Shown here: piece by piece, positions 39,759 through 49,000 of the stretch
Layout of the letters: the number at the start of each line of letters is the position of its first letter
How positions within the stretch are numbered: position 1 is the stretch's first letter
Source: Streptomyces stelliscabiei
GTDB taxonomy: Bacteria; Actinomycetota; Actinomycetes; Streptomycetales; Streptomycetaceae
Length of the DNA: 64,000 nt
Assembly (NCBI RefSeq): GCF_014873495.1
Contig: NZ_JADBGF010000001.1
Location: forward strand, 7,564,001 to 7,628,000
Direction: 5' to 3'
Notes under the pieces: generated by a model
Databases searched by the model: none
Seen by the model: the letters and a program-made list of their open reading frames with translations, nothing else
Told to the model about the DNA's origin: nothing
Program-made: the position numbers and the translations under genes

Positions 39759-41240
39759 ATGCCTGAACGCCGTACCGTCGCACTCGTCACTCTTGGCTGC
39801 GCCCGTAACGAGGTGGACTCGGAGGAGCTCGCAGGCCGCTTGGAGGCGGACGGCTGGGAGCTCGTCGAGGACGCCGAGGAAGCGGACGTCGCGGTCGTCA
39901 ACACCTGTGGCTTCGTCGAGGCCGCCAAGAAGGACTCCGTCGACGCGCTCCTGGAGGCCAACGACCTCAAGGGACACGGCAGAACCCAGGCCGTCGTGGC
40001 CGTCGGCTGCATGGCCGAGCGGTACGGCAAGGAGCTGGCCGAAGCGCTGCCCGAGGCCGACGGCGTGCTCGGCTTCGACGACTACGCGGACATCTCCGAC
40101 CGCCTCCAGACCATCCTGAACGGCGGCATCCACGCCTCGCACACCCCGCGCGACCGCCGCAAGCTGCTGCCGATCAGCCCGGCCCAGCGCCAGGAGTCGG
40201 CCGCCGAGGTCGCGCTGCCGGGGCACGCACCCGCCGATCTTCCGGAGGGTCTCGCCCCGGCTTCCGGGCCGCGTTCGCCGCTGCGCCGCCGCCTGGACGG
40301 CTCGCCCGTCGCCTCCGTGAAGCTCGCCTCCGGCTGCGACCGCCGCTGCTCCTTCTGCGCTATTCCCTCCTTCCGCGGCTCCTTCATCTCCCGCCGCCCC
40401 TCGGACGTGCTGAACGAGACCCGCTGGCTGGCCGAGCAGGGCGTCAAGGAGGTCATGCTCGTCTCCGAGAACAACACCTCCTACGGCAAGGACCTGGGCG
40501 ACATCCGGCTGCTGGAGTCCCTGCTGCCCGAGCTGGCCGAGGTCGACGGCATCGAGCGGGTGCGGGTGAGCTACCTCCAGCCCGCCGAGATGCGGCCCGG
40601 CCTCATCGACGTGCTCACCTCCACGCCCAAGGTCGTGCCCTACTTCGACCTCTCCTTCCAGCACTCCGCCCCGGCCGTACTGCGCTCCATGCGCCGCTTC
40701 GGCGACACCGACCGCTTCCTGGAACTGCTCGACACCATCCGCGGCAAGGCACCCGAAGCCGGCGTGCGCTCCAACTTCATCGTCGGCTTCCCCGGCGAGA
40801 GCGAGGCCGACCTCACGGAGCTGGAGCGCTTCCTGAACGGCGCGAGACTGGATGCGATCGGCGTCTTCGGGTACTCCGACGAGGAGGGCACCGAGGCGGC
40901 GACGTACGACGGCAAGCTGGCCGAGGACGTGGTCGCCGAGCGGCTCGCGCACATCTCGCGGCTGGCCGAGGAGCTGGTCTCGCAGCGTGCCGAGGAGCGC
41001 GTCGGGCAGACCGTCCGCGTGCTGGTCGAGTCGGTCGACGGACACGAGGGCGCCTACGGCCGGGCCGCCCACCAGGCACCCGAGACCGACGGCCAGGTGC
41101 TGTTCACGAGCGGCGAGGAGCTGAGCGTCGGCCTTATGGTCGAGGCGAAGGTGGTCGGCACGGAAGGCGTCGACCTGGTGGCCGAGGTGCTTCCGGGCTC
41201 GCACGACTCCCTCGCGTGTACTGAGGAGGCGGCCAGATGA
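39759..41240 (+). CDS. rimO: Ribosomal protein S12 methylthiotransferase
   Basis: A radical-SAM enzyme that adds a methylthio group to an aspartate of ribosomal protein S12. The 493 residues include the N-terminal UPF0004 domain with cluster cysteines in TLGCARNEVDSEE, NTCGF and GCMAERY. The SAM-cluster motif CDRRCSFCAIP lies near 195, and a TRAM domain closes the protein (GQTVRVLVES onward). The linker at 145-180 is longer and more Ala/Pro-rich than in E. coli RimO. The ATG at 39759 lies seven bases after TAGTCT, so the mRNA is probably leaderless. It overlaps pgsA by four bases. Confidence 0.94.
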   Translation: MPERRTVALVTLGCARNEVDSEELAGRLEADGWELVEDAEEADVAVVNTCGFVEAAKKDSVDALLEANDLKGHGRTQAVVAVGCMAERYGKELAEALPEADGVLGFDDYADISDRLQTILNGGIHASHTPRDRRKLLPISPAQRQESAAEVALPGHAPADLPEGLAPASGPRSPLRRRLDGSPVASVKLASGCDRRCSFCAIPSFRGSFISRRPSDVLNETRWLAEQGVKEVMLVSENNTSYGKDLGDIRLLESLLPELAEVDGIERVRVSYLQPAEMRPGLIDVLTSTPKVVPYFDLSFQHSAPAVLRSMRRFGDTDRFLELLDTIRGKAPEAGVRSNFIVGFPGESEADLTELERFLNGARLDAIGVFGYSDEEGTEAATYDGKLAEDVVAERLAHISRLAEELVSQRAEERVGQTVRVLVESVDGHEGAYGRAAHQAPETDGQVLFTSGEELSVGLMVEAKVVGTEGVDLVAEVLPGSHDSLACTEEAAR

Positions 41241-41983
41241 CGGGAGTCCCGGCATCCGCGGCGGGCGGCACCTCCGGCGCCAAGGGCGCGACGAGCGCCC
41301 CGGGCGTTCCCGGCGCCCCGAGCGCCGCCGCCTCCAGCGATGCCGGGGAGGCACGGGCCGTGCGTGGCGGGAAGCTGGGAGCTGCCGCCGTCAACCAGGC
41401 CAGCCTCTGGAACATCGCGAACATCCTGACCATGGTCCGCCTGGTCCTCGTGCCGGGCTTCGTCGTGCTGATGCTCATGGACGGCGGGTACGACCCGGTG
41501 TGGCGTGCCTGGGCATGGGCCGCCTTCGCCGTCGCCATGATCACCGACGTCTTCGACGGCCACCTGGCCCGGACCTACGACCTCGTCACCGACTTCGGGA
41601 AGATCGCCGACCCCATCGCCGACAAGGCGATCATGGGCGCCGCGCTGATCTGTCTGTCCTACCTCGGCGATCTGCCGTGGTGGGTGACGGGAGTCATCCT
41701 CGGCAGAGAGCTCGGGATCACGCTCCTGCGCTTCATCGTCATCCGCTACGGAGTCATCCCCGCGAGTCGCGGCGGCAAGCTGAAGACCCTGATCCAGGGC
41801 ATCGCCGTCGGCATGTACGTCCTGGCGCTGGAGGGGTGGCTGGCCACTCTGAGGTGGTGGGTGATGGCCGCTGCGGTCATTCTGACCGTGGTCACCGGAA
41901 TCGACTATGTGAGACAGGCCATTGTGCTGCGCCGGCGCGGAACCGCCGAGCGCGAAGCCGCAGCGGAGGGAACGGAGCATTGA
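41237..41983 (+). CDS. pgsA: CDP-diacylglycerol-glycerol-3-phosphate 3-phosphatidyltransferase
   Basis: Makes phosphatidylglycerolphosphate, or another CDP-alcohol product, at the membrane. The 248 residues have a disordered Ala/Gly/Ser N-terminus (1-50) and then a CDP-alcohol phosphatidyltransferase core with the full motif DVFDGHLARTYDLVTDFGKIADPIAD split over about 105-130, and several transmembrane helices. ATG 41237 overlaps the rimO stop and follows GAGGAGG. Actinobacteria have several paralogues; this one, next to cinA and clgR, corresponds to mycobacterial pgsA3, so the exact alcohol acceptor is uncertain. Confidence 0.9.
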   Translation: MTGVPASAAGGTSGAKGATSAPGVPGAPSAAASSDAGEARAVRGGKLGAAAVNQASLWNIANILTMVRLVLVPGFVVLMLMDGGYDPVWRAWAWAAFAVAMITDVFDGHLARTYDLVTDFGKIADPIADKAIMGAALICLSYLGDLPWWVTGVILGRELGITLLRFIVIRYGVIPASRGGKLKTLIQGIAVGMYVLALEGWLATLRWWVMAAAVILTVVTGIDYVRQAIVLRRRGTAEREAAAEGTEH

Positions 41984-42525
41984 CTTCCATGGCCGCCGAA
42001 GTGCTGCGACTACTGACAGTGAGGGGCGAGACGCTCGCCGTCGCCGAGTCGCTGACCGGCGGCCTGGTCGCGGCCGCTCTCACCGCGGCCCCCGGCTCCT
42101 CCCAGGCGTTCCGGGGCTCGGTCACCGCCTACGCCACACAGCTGAAGCACCAGTTGCTCGATGTCGACGCCACCTTGCTGGAGCAGCGCGGGGCGGTGGA
42201 TCCGCAGGTCGCGGCCCAGATGGCGGAGGGCGTCCGTAAGTCGCTCGGCGCCGACTGGGGAATTTCGACCACCGGAGTCGCGGGTCCCGAACCGCAGGAC
42301 GGCCAACCCGTCGGCACGGTCTACGTGGCCGTCGCCGCGCCGTCCGCAGCCGATTCCGGCGTATCAGGTGGCGGGAAAGTGTCGTCGTTGCGGTTGAACG
42401 GCGGCCGGGCGGAAATCCGTATGGAGAGTGTACGGAGCGTACTCGCACTGCTTCTCGAGGAGCTTGCGGGCGAACAGACCGGAAATGAGCGGGCACAGGA
42501 TACGGAACAGAACGGGGGGACCTGA
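41980..42525 (+). CDS. cinA: CinA C-terminal domain protein (nicotinamide-nucleotide amidohydrolase, PncC type)
   Basis: Hydrolyses NMN to nicotinate mononucleotide in NAD recycling. The 181-residue protein is only the PncC domain: ETLAVAESLTGGLVAAALTAAPGSS near residue 15, GSVTAYATQLKHQLL near 45 and STTGVAGPEPQDGQPVGTVYVA near 90. The C-terminus is hydrophilic. The TTG at 41980 (TTGA overlap with the pgsA stop) is preferred, with GGAGGG nine bases before; ATG 41989 is the alternative. It is translationally coupled to pgsA. Confidence 0.9.
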   Translation: MTSMAAEVLRLLTVRGETLAVAESLTGGLVAAALTAAPGSSQAFRGSVTAYATQLKHQLLDVDATLLEQRGAVDPQVAAQMAEGVRKSLGADWGISTTGVAGPEPQDGQPVGTVYVAVAAPSAADSGVSGGGKVSSLRLNGGRAEIRMESVRSVLALLLEELAGEQTGNERAQDTEQNGGT

Positions 42526-42634
42526 TGTTTGCAGCCCTGAGTGAACACAACAGCGCTCCCCGCACGGCCGCAGCGCAAGGCGGTACGGTGGGGCGTGAAG
42601 GATGCGGCTACGCGGTCCGAGGAGGGAGCCACCG

Positions 42635-43012
42635 ATGATTCTGCTCCGTCGCCTGCTGGGTGACGTGCTGCGTCGGCAGCGCCAGCGCCAGGGCCGTACT
42701 CTGCGCGAAGTCTCCTCGTCCGCCCGAGTCTCACTCGGCTATCTCTCCGAGGTGGAGCGGGGGCAGAAGGAGGCTTCCTCCGAGCTGCTCTCCGCCATTT
42801 GCGACGCGTTGGACGTACGGATGTCCGAGCTCATGAGGGAAGTGAGCGACGAGCTCGCCCTCGCCGAGCTGGCCCAGTCCGCAGCGGCCACCGAGCCGGT
42901 GCCAGCACCAGTGCGTCGACCGATGCTCAACTCCGTCTCGGTGGCCGGTGTGCCGCCGGAACGGGTCACGATCAAGGCACCCGCCGAAGCGGTGGACGTC
43001 GTCGCGGCGTGA
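42635..43012 (+). CDS. clgR: ClgR-type XRE transcriptional activator of clp and lon
   Basis: A 125-residue regulator. The HTH (about 10-70) reads LRRQRQRQGRTLREVSSSARVS and GYLSEVERGQKEASSELL. A short C-terminal arm ends in VVAA. In Streptomyces ClgR activates clpP1, clpC and lon, and is itself degraded by ClpP, for which the last two alanines are needed; they are kept here. Genomic order pgsA-clgR is the same in mycobacteria. ATG 42635 follows GAGGAGGGA at 42620-42627. Confidence 0.92.
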   Translation: MILLRRLLGDVLRRQRQRQGRTLREVSSSARVSLGYLSEVERGQKEASSELLSAICDALDVRMSELMREVSDELALAELAQSAAATEPVPAPVRRPMLNSVSVAGVPPERVTIKAPAEAVDVVAA

Positions 43013-43073
43013 CCTGCCGCGACGGTGTGCGAGAGGTTCGGCGCGTGCCGGTGAAGAAGTAGCAGCGAGACGG

Positions 43074-43123
43074 GAGCCCCGGGCGGGGTCTTCAGGGAGA
43101 CCTGGGGGCGCCGGCCGGGGCTC
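43074..43123 (+). terminator. Terminator after clgR
   Basis: gagccccgg (43074-43082) pairs with ccggggctc (43115-43123), with an inner hairpin ggtct...agacc at 43087-43102. Confidence 0.75.
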
Positions 43124-43288
43124 TCGCGTCGCGCCCGTCGCGGGGCCGGGGTTCTGGGCCGCCCCCGTTTGCCGGGGTGGTGGTGTGCGGTCATGGTGGA
43201 GGGGCGGAACGGGGACCTGCGCGCCATTCGATCGTCTGTGCGGGCGCACGGGGTCGTACGGTCGTCTCAAGAATCCGGAGCTGCGCTG

Positions 43289-43759
43289 ATGTACGTGGTG
43301 AAGAGCCCGCTGTCCGATGCCGATCTCAGGACCGTCTCCGAGGCGCTGCAGGGAGCCCTCGTCGATCTCGTCGACCTCTCCCTCGTGGCCAAGCAGATCC
43401 ACTGGAACGTGGTCGGGCCGCGGTTCCGCTCGGTCCATCTCCAGCTCGACGAGGTCGTGGACACCGCCCGGCTGCACTCCGACACGGTCGCCGAACGCGC
43501 CTCCACCCTCGGCGTCCCACCGGACGGTCGGGCCCGGACGGTGGCCGGGAGCAGCGGGATCGCCCCGGTCCCGGACGGCTGGGTCAAGGACGCGGACGCG
43601 GTGGGGACCCTGGTCGACGCGCTCGGCTCGGTGATCACCCGAATGAGGACGCGGGTGGAGAGCACCGCGGAGGCGGATCCGGTGAGCCAGGACATCTTCA
43701 TCCAGATCACCGCGGATCTGGAGAAGCATCACTGGATGTTCCAGGCGGAGAACGGATAG
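43289..43759 (+). CDS. dpsB: Dps-family ferritin-like DNA-protection protein
   Basis: A nucleoid-associated mini-ferritin that oxidises and stores iron in a 12-mer cage. The 156-residue four-helix bundle has the ferroxidase pattern KQIHWNVVGPRFRSVHLQLDE with His, Asp and Glu ligands, and HSDTVAERASTLG after it. Neither tail is long or Lys-rich, so direct DNA binding may be weak. Position after clgR matches DpsB (SCO5756), one of three Streptomyces Dps paralogues. ATG 43289 follows CCGGAG. A 7-bp hairpin at 43760-43781 may end transcription. Confidence 0.88.
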   Translation: MYVVKSPLSDADLRTVSEALQGALVDLVDLSLVAKQIHWNVVGPRFRSVHLQLDEVVDTARLHSDTVAERASTLGVPPDGRARTVAGSSGIAPVPDGWVKDADAVGTLVDALGSVITRMRTRVESTAEADPVSQDIFIQITADLEKHHWMFQAENG

Positions 43760-44019
43760 CGCGACGTCTTCCGGCGTCGCGAGCCGGCGCCGGGCTTCCG
43801 TGCGCTCCCGCCTCTCGCTGGGTCGTGCGCCCCCGGGCCGACGCGTGCGGTGGGGGCGTGAAAACGGCGGTGAGTGGCTGCGGGGCGCATCGTGTGCCCC
43901 GCGGGCGCGGTCCTCGTGAGAGGGGCGTGCGTCCCTGTGCCGGTGGTGCGCCCTCTCCGCCCGTGACGAGGGCCGTCTAGCGTCGTTCTGGGGGCCCGGA
44001 GGCCTTGGAGGTGGCGGCC

Positions 44020-44313
44020 ATGCGGATAGTTCGCTGGGGGGCGGCTCTGGGGCTCGGTGCGCTGTGGTGGTGGGGTGTGCTGCGGCTCGCGCTGGTGCCG
44101 GACGCCGGCGCGGTGGAGGGGGCCGTCGCGGCCGGGGGGTGGGGGCTGAGCCTCCTTCCTGTGCACTGCGTACCGAAGGGACGGGCACCGGGACGGCCGG
44201 GGGGCGCGTCAGGGGGCGCGGGGGGTGGTCCGGTTCTGGAGGGCGCGGTGGGGGCCGCGGTCACCAGGGCATGGCCACCCCGCCGTTCGGACGGAGGATC
44301 TGACCCGTCGTGA
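44020..44313 (+). CDS. Small membrane protein, overlapping the SDR gene tail to tail
   Basis: A 97-residue frame with a hydrophobic N-terminus (IVRWGAALGLGALWWWGVLRLAL) forming one or two membrane segments, then a Gly/Arg-rich tail. TTGGAGGTGG at 44006-44015 is a good ribosome-binding site. TAGCGT near 43978 could be a -10. The last 53 bases overlap the convergent SDR gene in another frame. I do not recognise a family, and the tail may be poorly conserved. Confidence 0.5.
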   Translation: MRIVRWGAALGLGALWWWGVLRLALVPDAGAVEGAVAAGGWGLSLLPVHCVPKGRAPGRPGGASGGAGGGPVLEGAVGAAVTRAWPPRRSDGGSDPS

Positions 44314-45025
44314 ACGCCGAGGCGTCGGAGGCGAGGTGCAGGACGGCGTGCGCGATGTCGTCGGGCTCGCCGACCCGGCTCAGGGGTGACAGCCGGGCCA
44401 TGAAGGACTCCGTCCGCGCCTGTTCCTCGCCGTCGTGGCGATCGGTCATGGGCGTACGGATCCAGCCCGGGGCCACCGCGTTGACGCGGATGCCGTGGGC
44501 ACCGACCTCGGTCGCCAGGGTCTTCGTCAGCTGGACCACCGCCGCCTTGGTCACGCCGTAGCAGAGCAGCCCCGGACCGCCGGTGTCGACGGCGCCCGAG
44601 GCCATGGTGACGATGCTGCCCCGCGTCCCGTCGTCGATCATCCGGCGGGCCGCCGTCTGGCAGGCGTGGAGAACTCCCTTGAAGTTGACGCTCCACACCC
44701 GTTCCAGGTCCTCGTCCCGTGTCTCCAGAACCGGGCTGCTGTGCATGATCCCGGCGATCGCCGCCATCACATGGAGCCGCTCGCAGGCGGCGACGGCCCG
44801 GGTGAGCTGGGCGCGGTCGGTGACGTCGAGGTGGTGGGTGTGGGCGGTGGCGTTCCTGGCCTTGATGAGGGTCGCCGTCTCGTGCAGGCCCTGTGCGTCG
44901 CGGTCCGCACAGTGCACCGTCGCGCCCGCCTCGGCGAGCAGCACGGCCGACGCGCGGCCGATGCCGCTGCCGGCGCCGGTGACGAACGCGGTGCGGCCGG
45001 TGAGGTCGTACGCCGGGATGGCCAT
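44261..45025 (-). CDS. Short-chain dehydrogenase/reductase
   Basis: A 254-residue classical SDR. The NAD(P) loop TGAGSGIGRA is near residue 20, DVTD near 68, and IAGI replaces the usual NNAG near 90. The catalytic Ser is in MASGAV near 140 and YGVTK near 155 gives Tyr and Lys. The C-terminal AFTTGQILRPNGGVAMPW is family-typical. CADRD after strand 2 suggests NAD rather than NADP preference. ATG 45025 is chosen; an open extension upstream overlaps nei. It starts 32 bases after the nei stop on the same strand. Substrate unknown. Confidence 0.88.
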   Translation of the reverse strand: MAIPAYDLTGRTAFVTGAGSGIGRASAVLLAEAGATVHCADRDAQGLHETATLIKARNATAHTHHLDVTDRAQLTRAVAACERLHVMAAIAGIMHSSPVLETRDEDLERVWSVNFKGVLHACQTAARRMIDDGTRGSIVTMASGAVDTGGPGLLCYGVTKAAVVQLTKTLATEVGAHGIRVNAVAPGWIRTPMTDRHDGEEQARTESFMARLSPLSRVGEPDDIAHAVLHLASDASAFTTGQILRPNGGVAMPW

Positions 45026-45057
45026 GGCTCGACGGTACGAGCGTATCTGACGGCTCG

Positions 45058-45912
45058 TCAATTAGGTGTGCGGCGCTGTACTCGGTTGCCCGGGCGGGGT
45101 GTTCGCGTGGTGCCCGGGGCCGGCGACGGGCCCGGCTGGCAGGTGGGGCACCAGTAGGTGGGGCGTTCGCGGGAGCCGTCGCCCTGGTCGGCCACGCGGA
45201 CGGAGGTGTGGCAGCGCAGACAGGGGCGGGGGGCCCGGCCGTACACGAACAGGTCGTGGTGGCGGTGGCCTGTCGTGTTGCGGATCGGGCGGTCGCGGTT
45301 GGCTTCGAGGAGCTTCTTGGCGAGGGCGGGCAGCCGGGCGGCGAGATCCTCCGGGAGGGCGCCGGCGGGGAGCCAGGGGGTGACCCGGAGCAGGAAGCAC
45401 AGCTCGCTCTTGTAGACATTGCCGATGCCGGCCAGATTGCGCTGGTCCAGGAGGGCCTCGCCGAGGGCGCGGTCGGGGTCGCTCAGGAGGTTGGCGAGGG
45501 CGCGGTCGGGGTCCCAGTCCGGGCCGAGCAGGTCGGGGCCGAGGTGGCCGACGGCGCGGTGTTCGTCGGTGGTGCGCATCAACTCCAGGACGGGGAGGCG
45601 GTAGCCGACGGCCGTGCGCTCGGTGTTGCCCAGAATGGCGCGGATCTGGTGCGCGGGGCCGCCGCGCCAGCGCTCGCCGTGGGCGTACACCTTCCAGGAA
45701 CCGTCCATCCGCAGGTGCGAGTGCAGCGTCAGGCCGCCTTCGACGCGGGTGAGGAGGTGTTTGCCGCGAGGGGTGACGTCCAGGACGGTACGGCCGGTGA
45801 GGTCGGCCGTGGCGTACTTCGGCACGCGGAGGTCGGAGCGGGACAGCACCTTGCCGGCGAGGGCGGTGTGGAGTCGCCTCGCCGCTTGCCAGACGGTGTC
45901 ACCTTCGGGCAT
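45058..45912 (-). CDS. nei: Endonuclease VIII-like DNA glycosylase (Fpg/Nei family)
   Basis: Removes oxidised bases from DNA and cuts the abasic site. The 284 residues start MPEGDTV, where Pro2 is the nucleophile and Glu3 the acid, and the D-T following is Nei-like rather than MutM-like. The helix-two-turn-helix LLDQRNLAGIGNVYKSEL lies near 155. A zinc finger, CLRC at 231-234 and CPTC at 255-258, closes the enzyme, with a longer than usual loop of 20 residues. The last 26 residues are a basic, Pro-rich tail. It is downstream of lhr and upstream of the SDR gene on the same strand. Confidence 0.92.
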   Translation of the reverse strand: MPEGDTVWQAARRLHTALAGKVLSRSDLRVPKYATADLTGRTVLDVTPRGKHLLTRVEGGLTLHSHLRMDGSWKVYAHGERWRGGPAHQIRAILGNTERTAVGYRLPVLELMRTTDEHRAVGHLGPDLLGPDWDPDRALANLLSDPDRALGEALLDQRNLAGIGNVYKSELCFLLRVTPWLPAGALPEDLAARLPALAKKLLEANRDRPIRNTTGHRHHDLFVYGRAPRPCLRCHTSVRVADQGDGSRERPTYWCPTCQPGPSPAPGTTRTPRPGNRVQRRTPN

Positions 45913-46043
45913 GGGTCAAGGGTGGCATGGGTTCGGTGGTGGGTGGTGGGTAGCCGGTGCTGGTGCCCGGCGTTGGGTGGCTCGGGGTGGGTGAAGGTGG
46001 GTGAGGTCGAGCGGGGCCGGTGCAGGGGTCTCGCGTTCGGTGA

Positions 46044-49000
46044 TCATGCTCGGATACGGAGGCCGCGCGGGGTCGCGATGAAGCCCGCCGCTTCGAGGAG
46101 GGGGCCGTGGGGGGAGGTGAGGGCGGAGGTGCCGTTCACGCGCTCCACCGTGACGGTGCCGAGGGAACCCGCGCGTGCGGCCGCTGCCAGGGCTTCGGCG
46201 GCCGGGCGGAGGCGGGGGTCGTCCAGGGGCCTGGCGTCCGGGTCGGCGGGCCAGGCCAGGAGCGTCTTGCCGCCGCGCTCCATGTACACGGTCAGCTCGC
46301 CGTCGACCAGGACGACCAGGGAGCCCGCCTTGCGGCCCGGTTTGTGTCCGGCCTCAGTGGGCGGATCGGGCCAGGGGAGGGCGGCGCCGTAGGCGTTGGC
46401 GGGGTCGGCCGCGGCCAGGACGACGGCTCTGGGGGAGGGGGTGGCGCTGGTGCGGTGCGGGTCGCGGCCGGATCGGGCACGGGGGCTGAAAGGGCTGTCG
46501 GGCCCGGTGCGGCCGTAGGGGGTGCCGCCGTCAGAGTGAGCGAAGTCCTGGTCGTAGGTACCGGGCCCGCCGTGGGGGTCGGCGTCCAGGCTGTCGGGGG
46601 CGGCCAAGGAGGTGGGGGCGAACGGCTCGCCGGGGCCCGGGCCGTGGTGGCCCGGGCCGTCGGGGAAGCCGTCCCAGGGGGTGGGGGCCTGGGGTGTGCC
46701 GGGGGTTTCGGGGAAGTCGTCCGGGGCGGGGCTTCGCAGGGGCTCGTTCCGGTCGCGGGCGTTGGACACCGCGCGGAGGCGGTCCACGGCGCCGTCCATC
46801 GCGAACTGGGCGGCGCCCAGACCCTCGACGACATAACCGCGGCGGGCCTGGCCGCTCTCCTCGAAGACGGACAGGACGCGGTAGACCGCGGAGAAGCCGC
46901 CCTCGACGCCCTCGGCGGCCACAGCACCCCGGGTCACGACACCGTGGCGGTCGAGCAGTGTGCGGGCCAGGGCGTGGGCGCGGACGGTGGGGTCGGGCTC
47001 GTGGGCGGGGAGGAGGGACCAGCGGCCGGCGACCGTGGGCGGTCCCGTACGGGACTGGGGGCGGGCGGCGGCGGTCAGCGATCCGTACCGGCCGCGCGGG
47101 ACGGTGCGCTTGGCGCGGTGGGCGGTGGAGCCCGCGGTGCGTCCCGAGCCCAGGAGGGAGCGCATCGGGGTGAGTGTGTCGTTCGTGAGCCTGCCGGACC
47201 AGGCCAGGTCCCACACGGCGTCGGCCAGTTGGGGGTCGGTGACGTCGGGGTGGGTGGTCGCGCGGATCTGGTCGGCGATCTGGCGGAAGAAGAGGCCGTA
47301 GCCGCCGGAGAGGGTGGTCAGGACCGATTCGTGGAGCGCGGTCAGCTCCAGGGGATGCGCCGGAGGCAGCAGGAGCGGGGCCGCGTCCGCCAGGTACAGC
47401 GAGACCCAGCCGTCCTTGCCCGGGAGGGCTCCGGCGCCCGCCCACACGACCTCGCCGGCCGCGGTGAGCTCGTCGAGCATCGCGGGGGTGTAGCCGGCGA
47501 CCCGGGAGGGCAGGACCAGCTTCTCCAGTGCGGAGGCGGGCACCGAGGCCCCCTGCACCTGCTCGATCGCGCGCACCAGCCCGTCGATGCCCCGCAGCCC
47601 GTGACCGCCGCCCACGTGCTGCCACTGCGGCAGGAACTGGGCGAGCGCGGCGGGCGGCACCGGCTCCAGCTCGTGCCGCAGGGCCGCCAGCGAGCGGCGG
47701 CGCAGGCGGCGCAGCACGGCCGCGTCGCACCACTCCTGGCCGATGCCCGCCGGGTGGAACTCGCCCTGGACGACACGGCCGTTCGCCGCGAGCCGGTGGA
47801 GTGCCCCGTCCGTGACGGCCACCCCCAGGCCGAAGCGCGCGGCCGCCGTGGCCGAGGTGAAGGGGCCATGGGTGCGCGCGAACCGGGCGAGGAGGTCGCC
47901 GAGGGGATCCTTGACGGGCTCGGTGAAGGCTTCCGGGACGCCGACCGGCAGGGCCGTGCCGAGCGCGTCGCGCAGGCGGCCCGCGTCCTCGATCGCCGCC
48001 CAGTGGTCGGTGCCGGCGATCCGGACGCGGATGGCGCGGCGGGCCCCGGCCAGCTCCCGCGCCCACTGCGGCTCGGCGCCCCGCTCGGCCAACTCGGTGT
48101 CCTTGAGCGGGCCGAGGAGCCGGAGCAGGTCCGCGACACCTTCGGCGTCCTTGACCCGCCGGTCCTCGGTGCGCCACTGCAGCTCCTGCTCCAGCTCCGT
48201 CAGCACGTCGGCGTCGAGCAGTTCGCGCAGCTCCGCCTGGCCCAGCAGTTCGGCCAGCAGCCGGGAGTCCAGCGACAGTGCGGCCGCGCGGCGCTCGGCG
48301 AGCGGGGAGTCGCCCTCGTACAGGAACTGGGCGACGTAACCGAAGAGGAGGGAGCGGGCGAAGGGGGAGGGCTCCGGGGTGGTGACCTCGACGAGGCGGA
48401 CCTTGCGGGACTCGATGTCGCCCATCAGCTCGGTGAGGCCCGGGACGTCGAAGACGTCCTGGAGGCATTCGCGGACCGCCTCCAGGACGATGGGGAAGGA
48501 CCCGAACTCACTCGCCACCTGCAGCAGTTGGGCCGCGCGTTGACGCTGTTGCCACAGAGGTGTGCGCCTGCCCGGACTGCGGCGGGGCAGCAGGAGCGCG
48601 CGGGCGGCGCACTCGCGGAAGCGGGACGCGAACAGTGCCGAACCGCCCACCTGGTCGGTGACGATCTGGTCGACCTCGCCCTTGTCGAAGGCGACGTCCG
48701 CCGCGCCGATCGGGGCCTGCTCGGCGTCGTATTCGGTGCCCGCTCTCACGGGCTCCATGTCGAGCAGGTCCAGGCCCATCAGGTCGGCGTCGGGCAGGCG
48801 GAGCACGATGCCGTCGTCGGCATGCATGACCTGCGCGTCCATGCCGTACCGCTCGGAGAGCTTCGCGCCCAGGGCGAGGGCCCAGGGGGCGTGGACCTGG
48901 GCGCCGAAGGGGGAGTGGACGACGACCCGCCAGTCGCCCAGCTCGTCACGGAAGCGTTCGACGACGATCGTGCGGTCGTCGGGGACGTGGCCGCAGGCCT

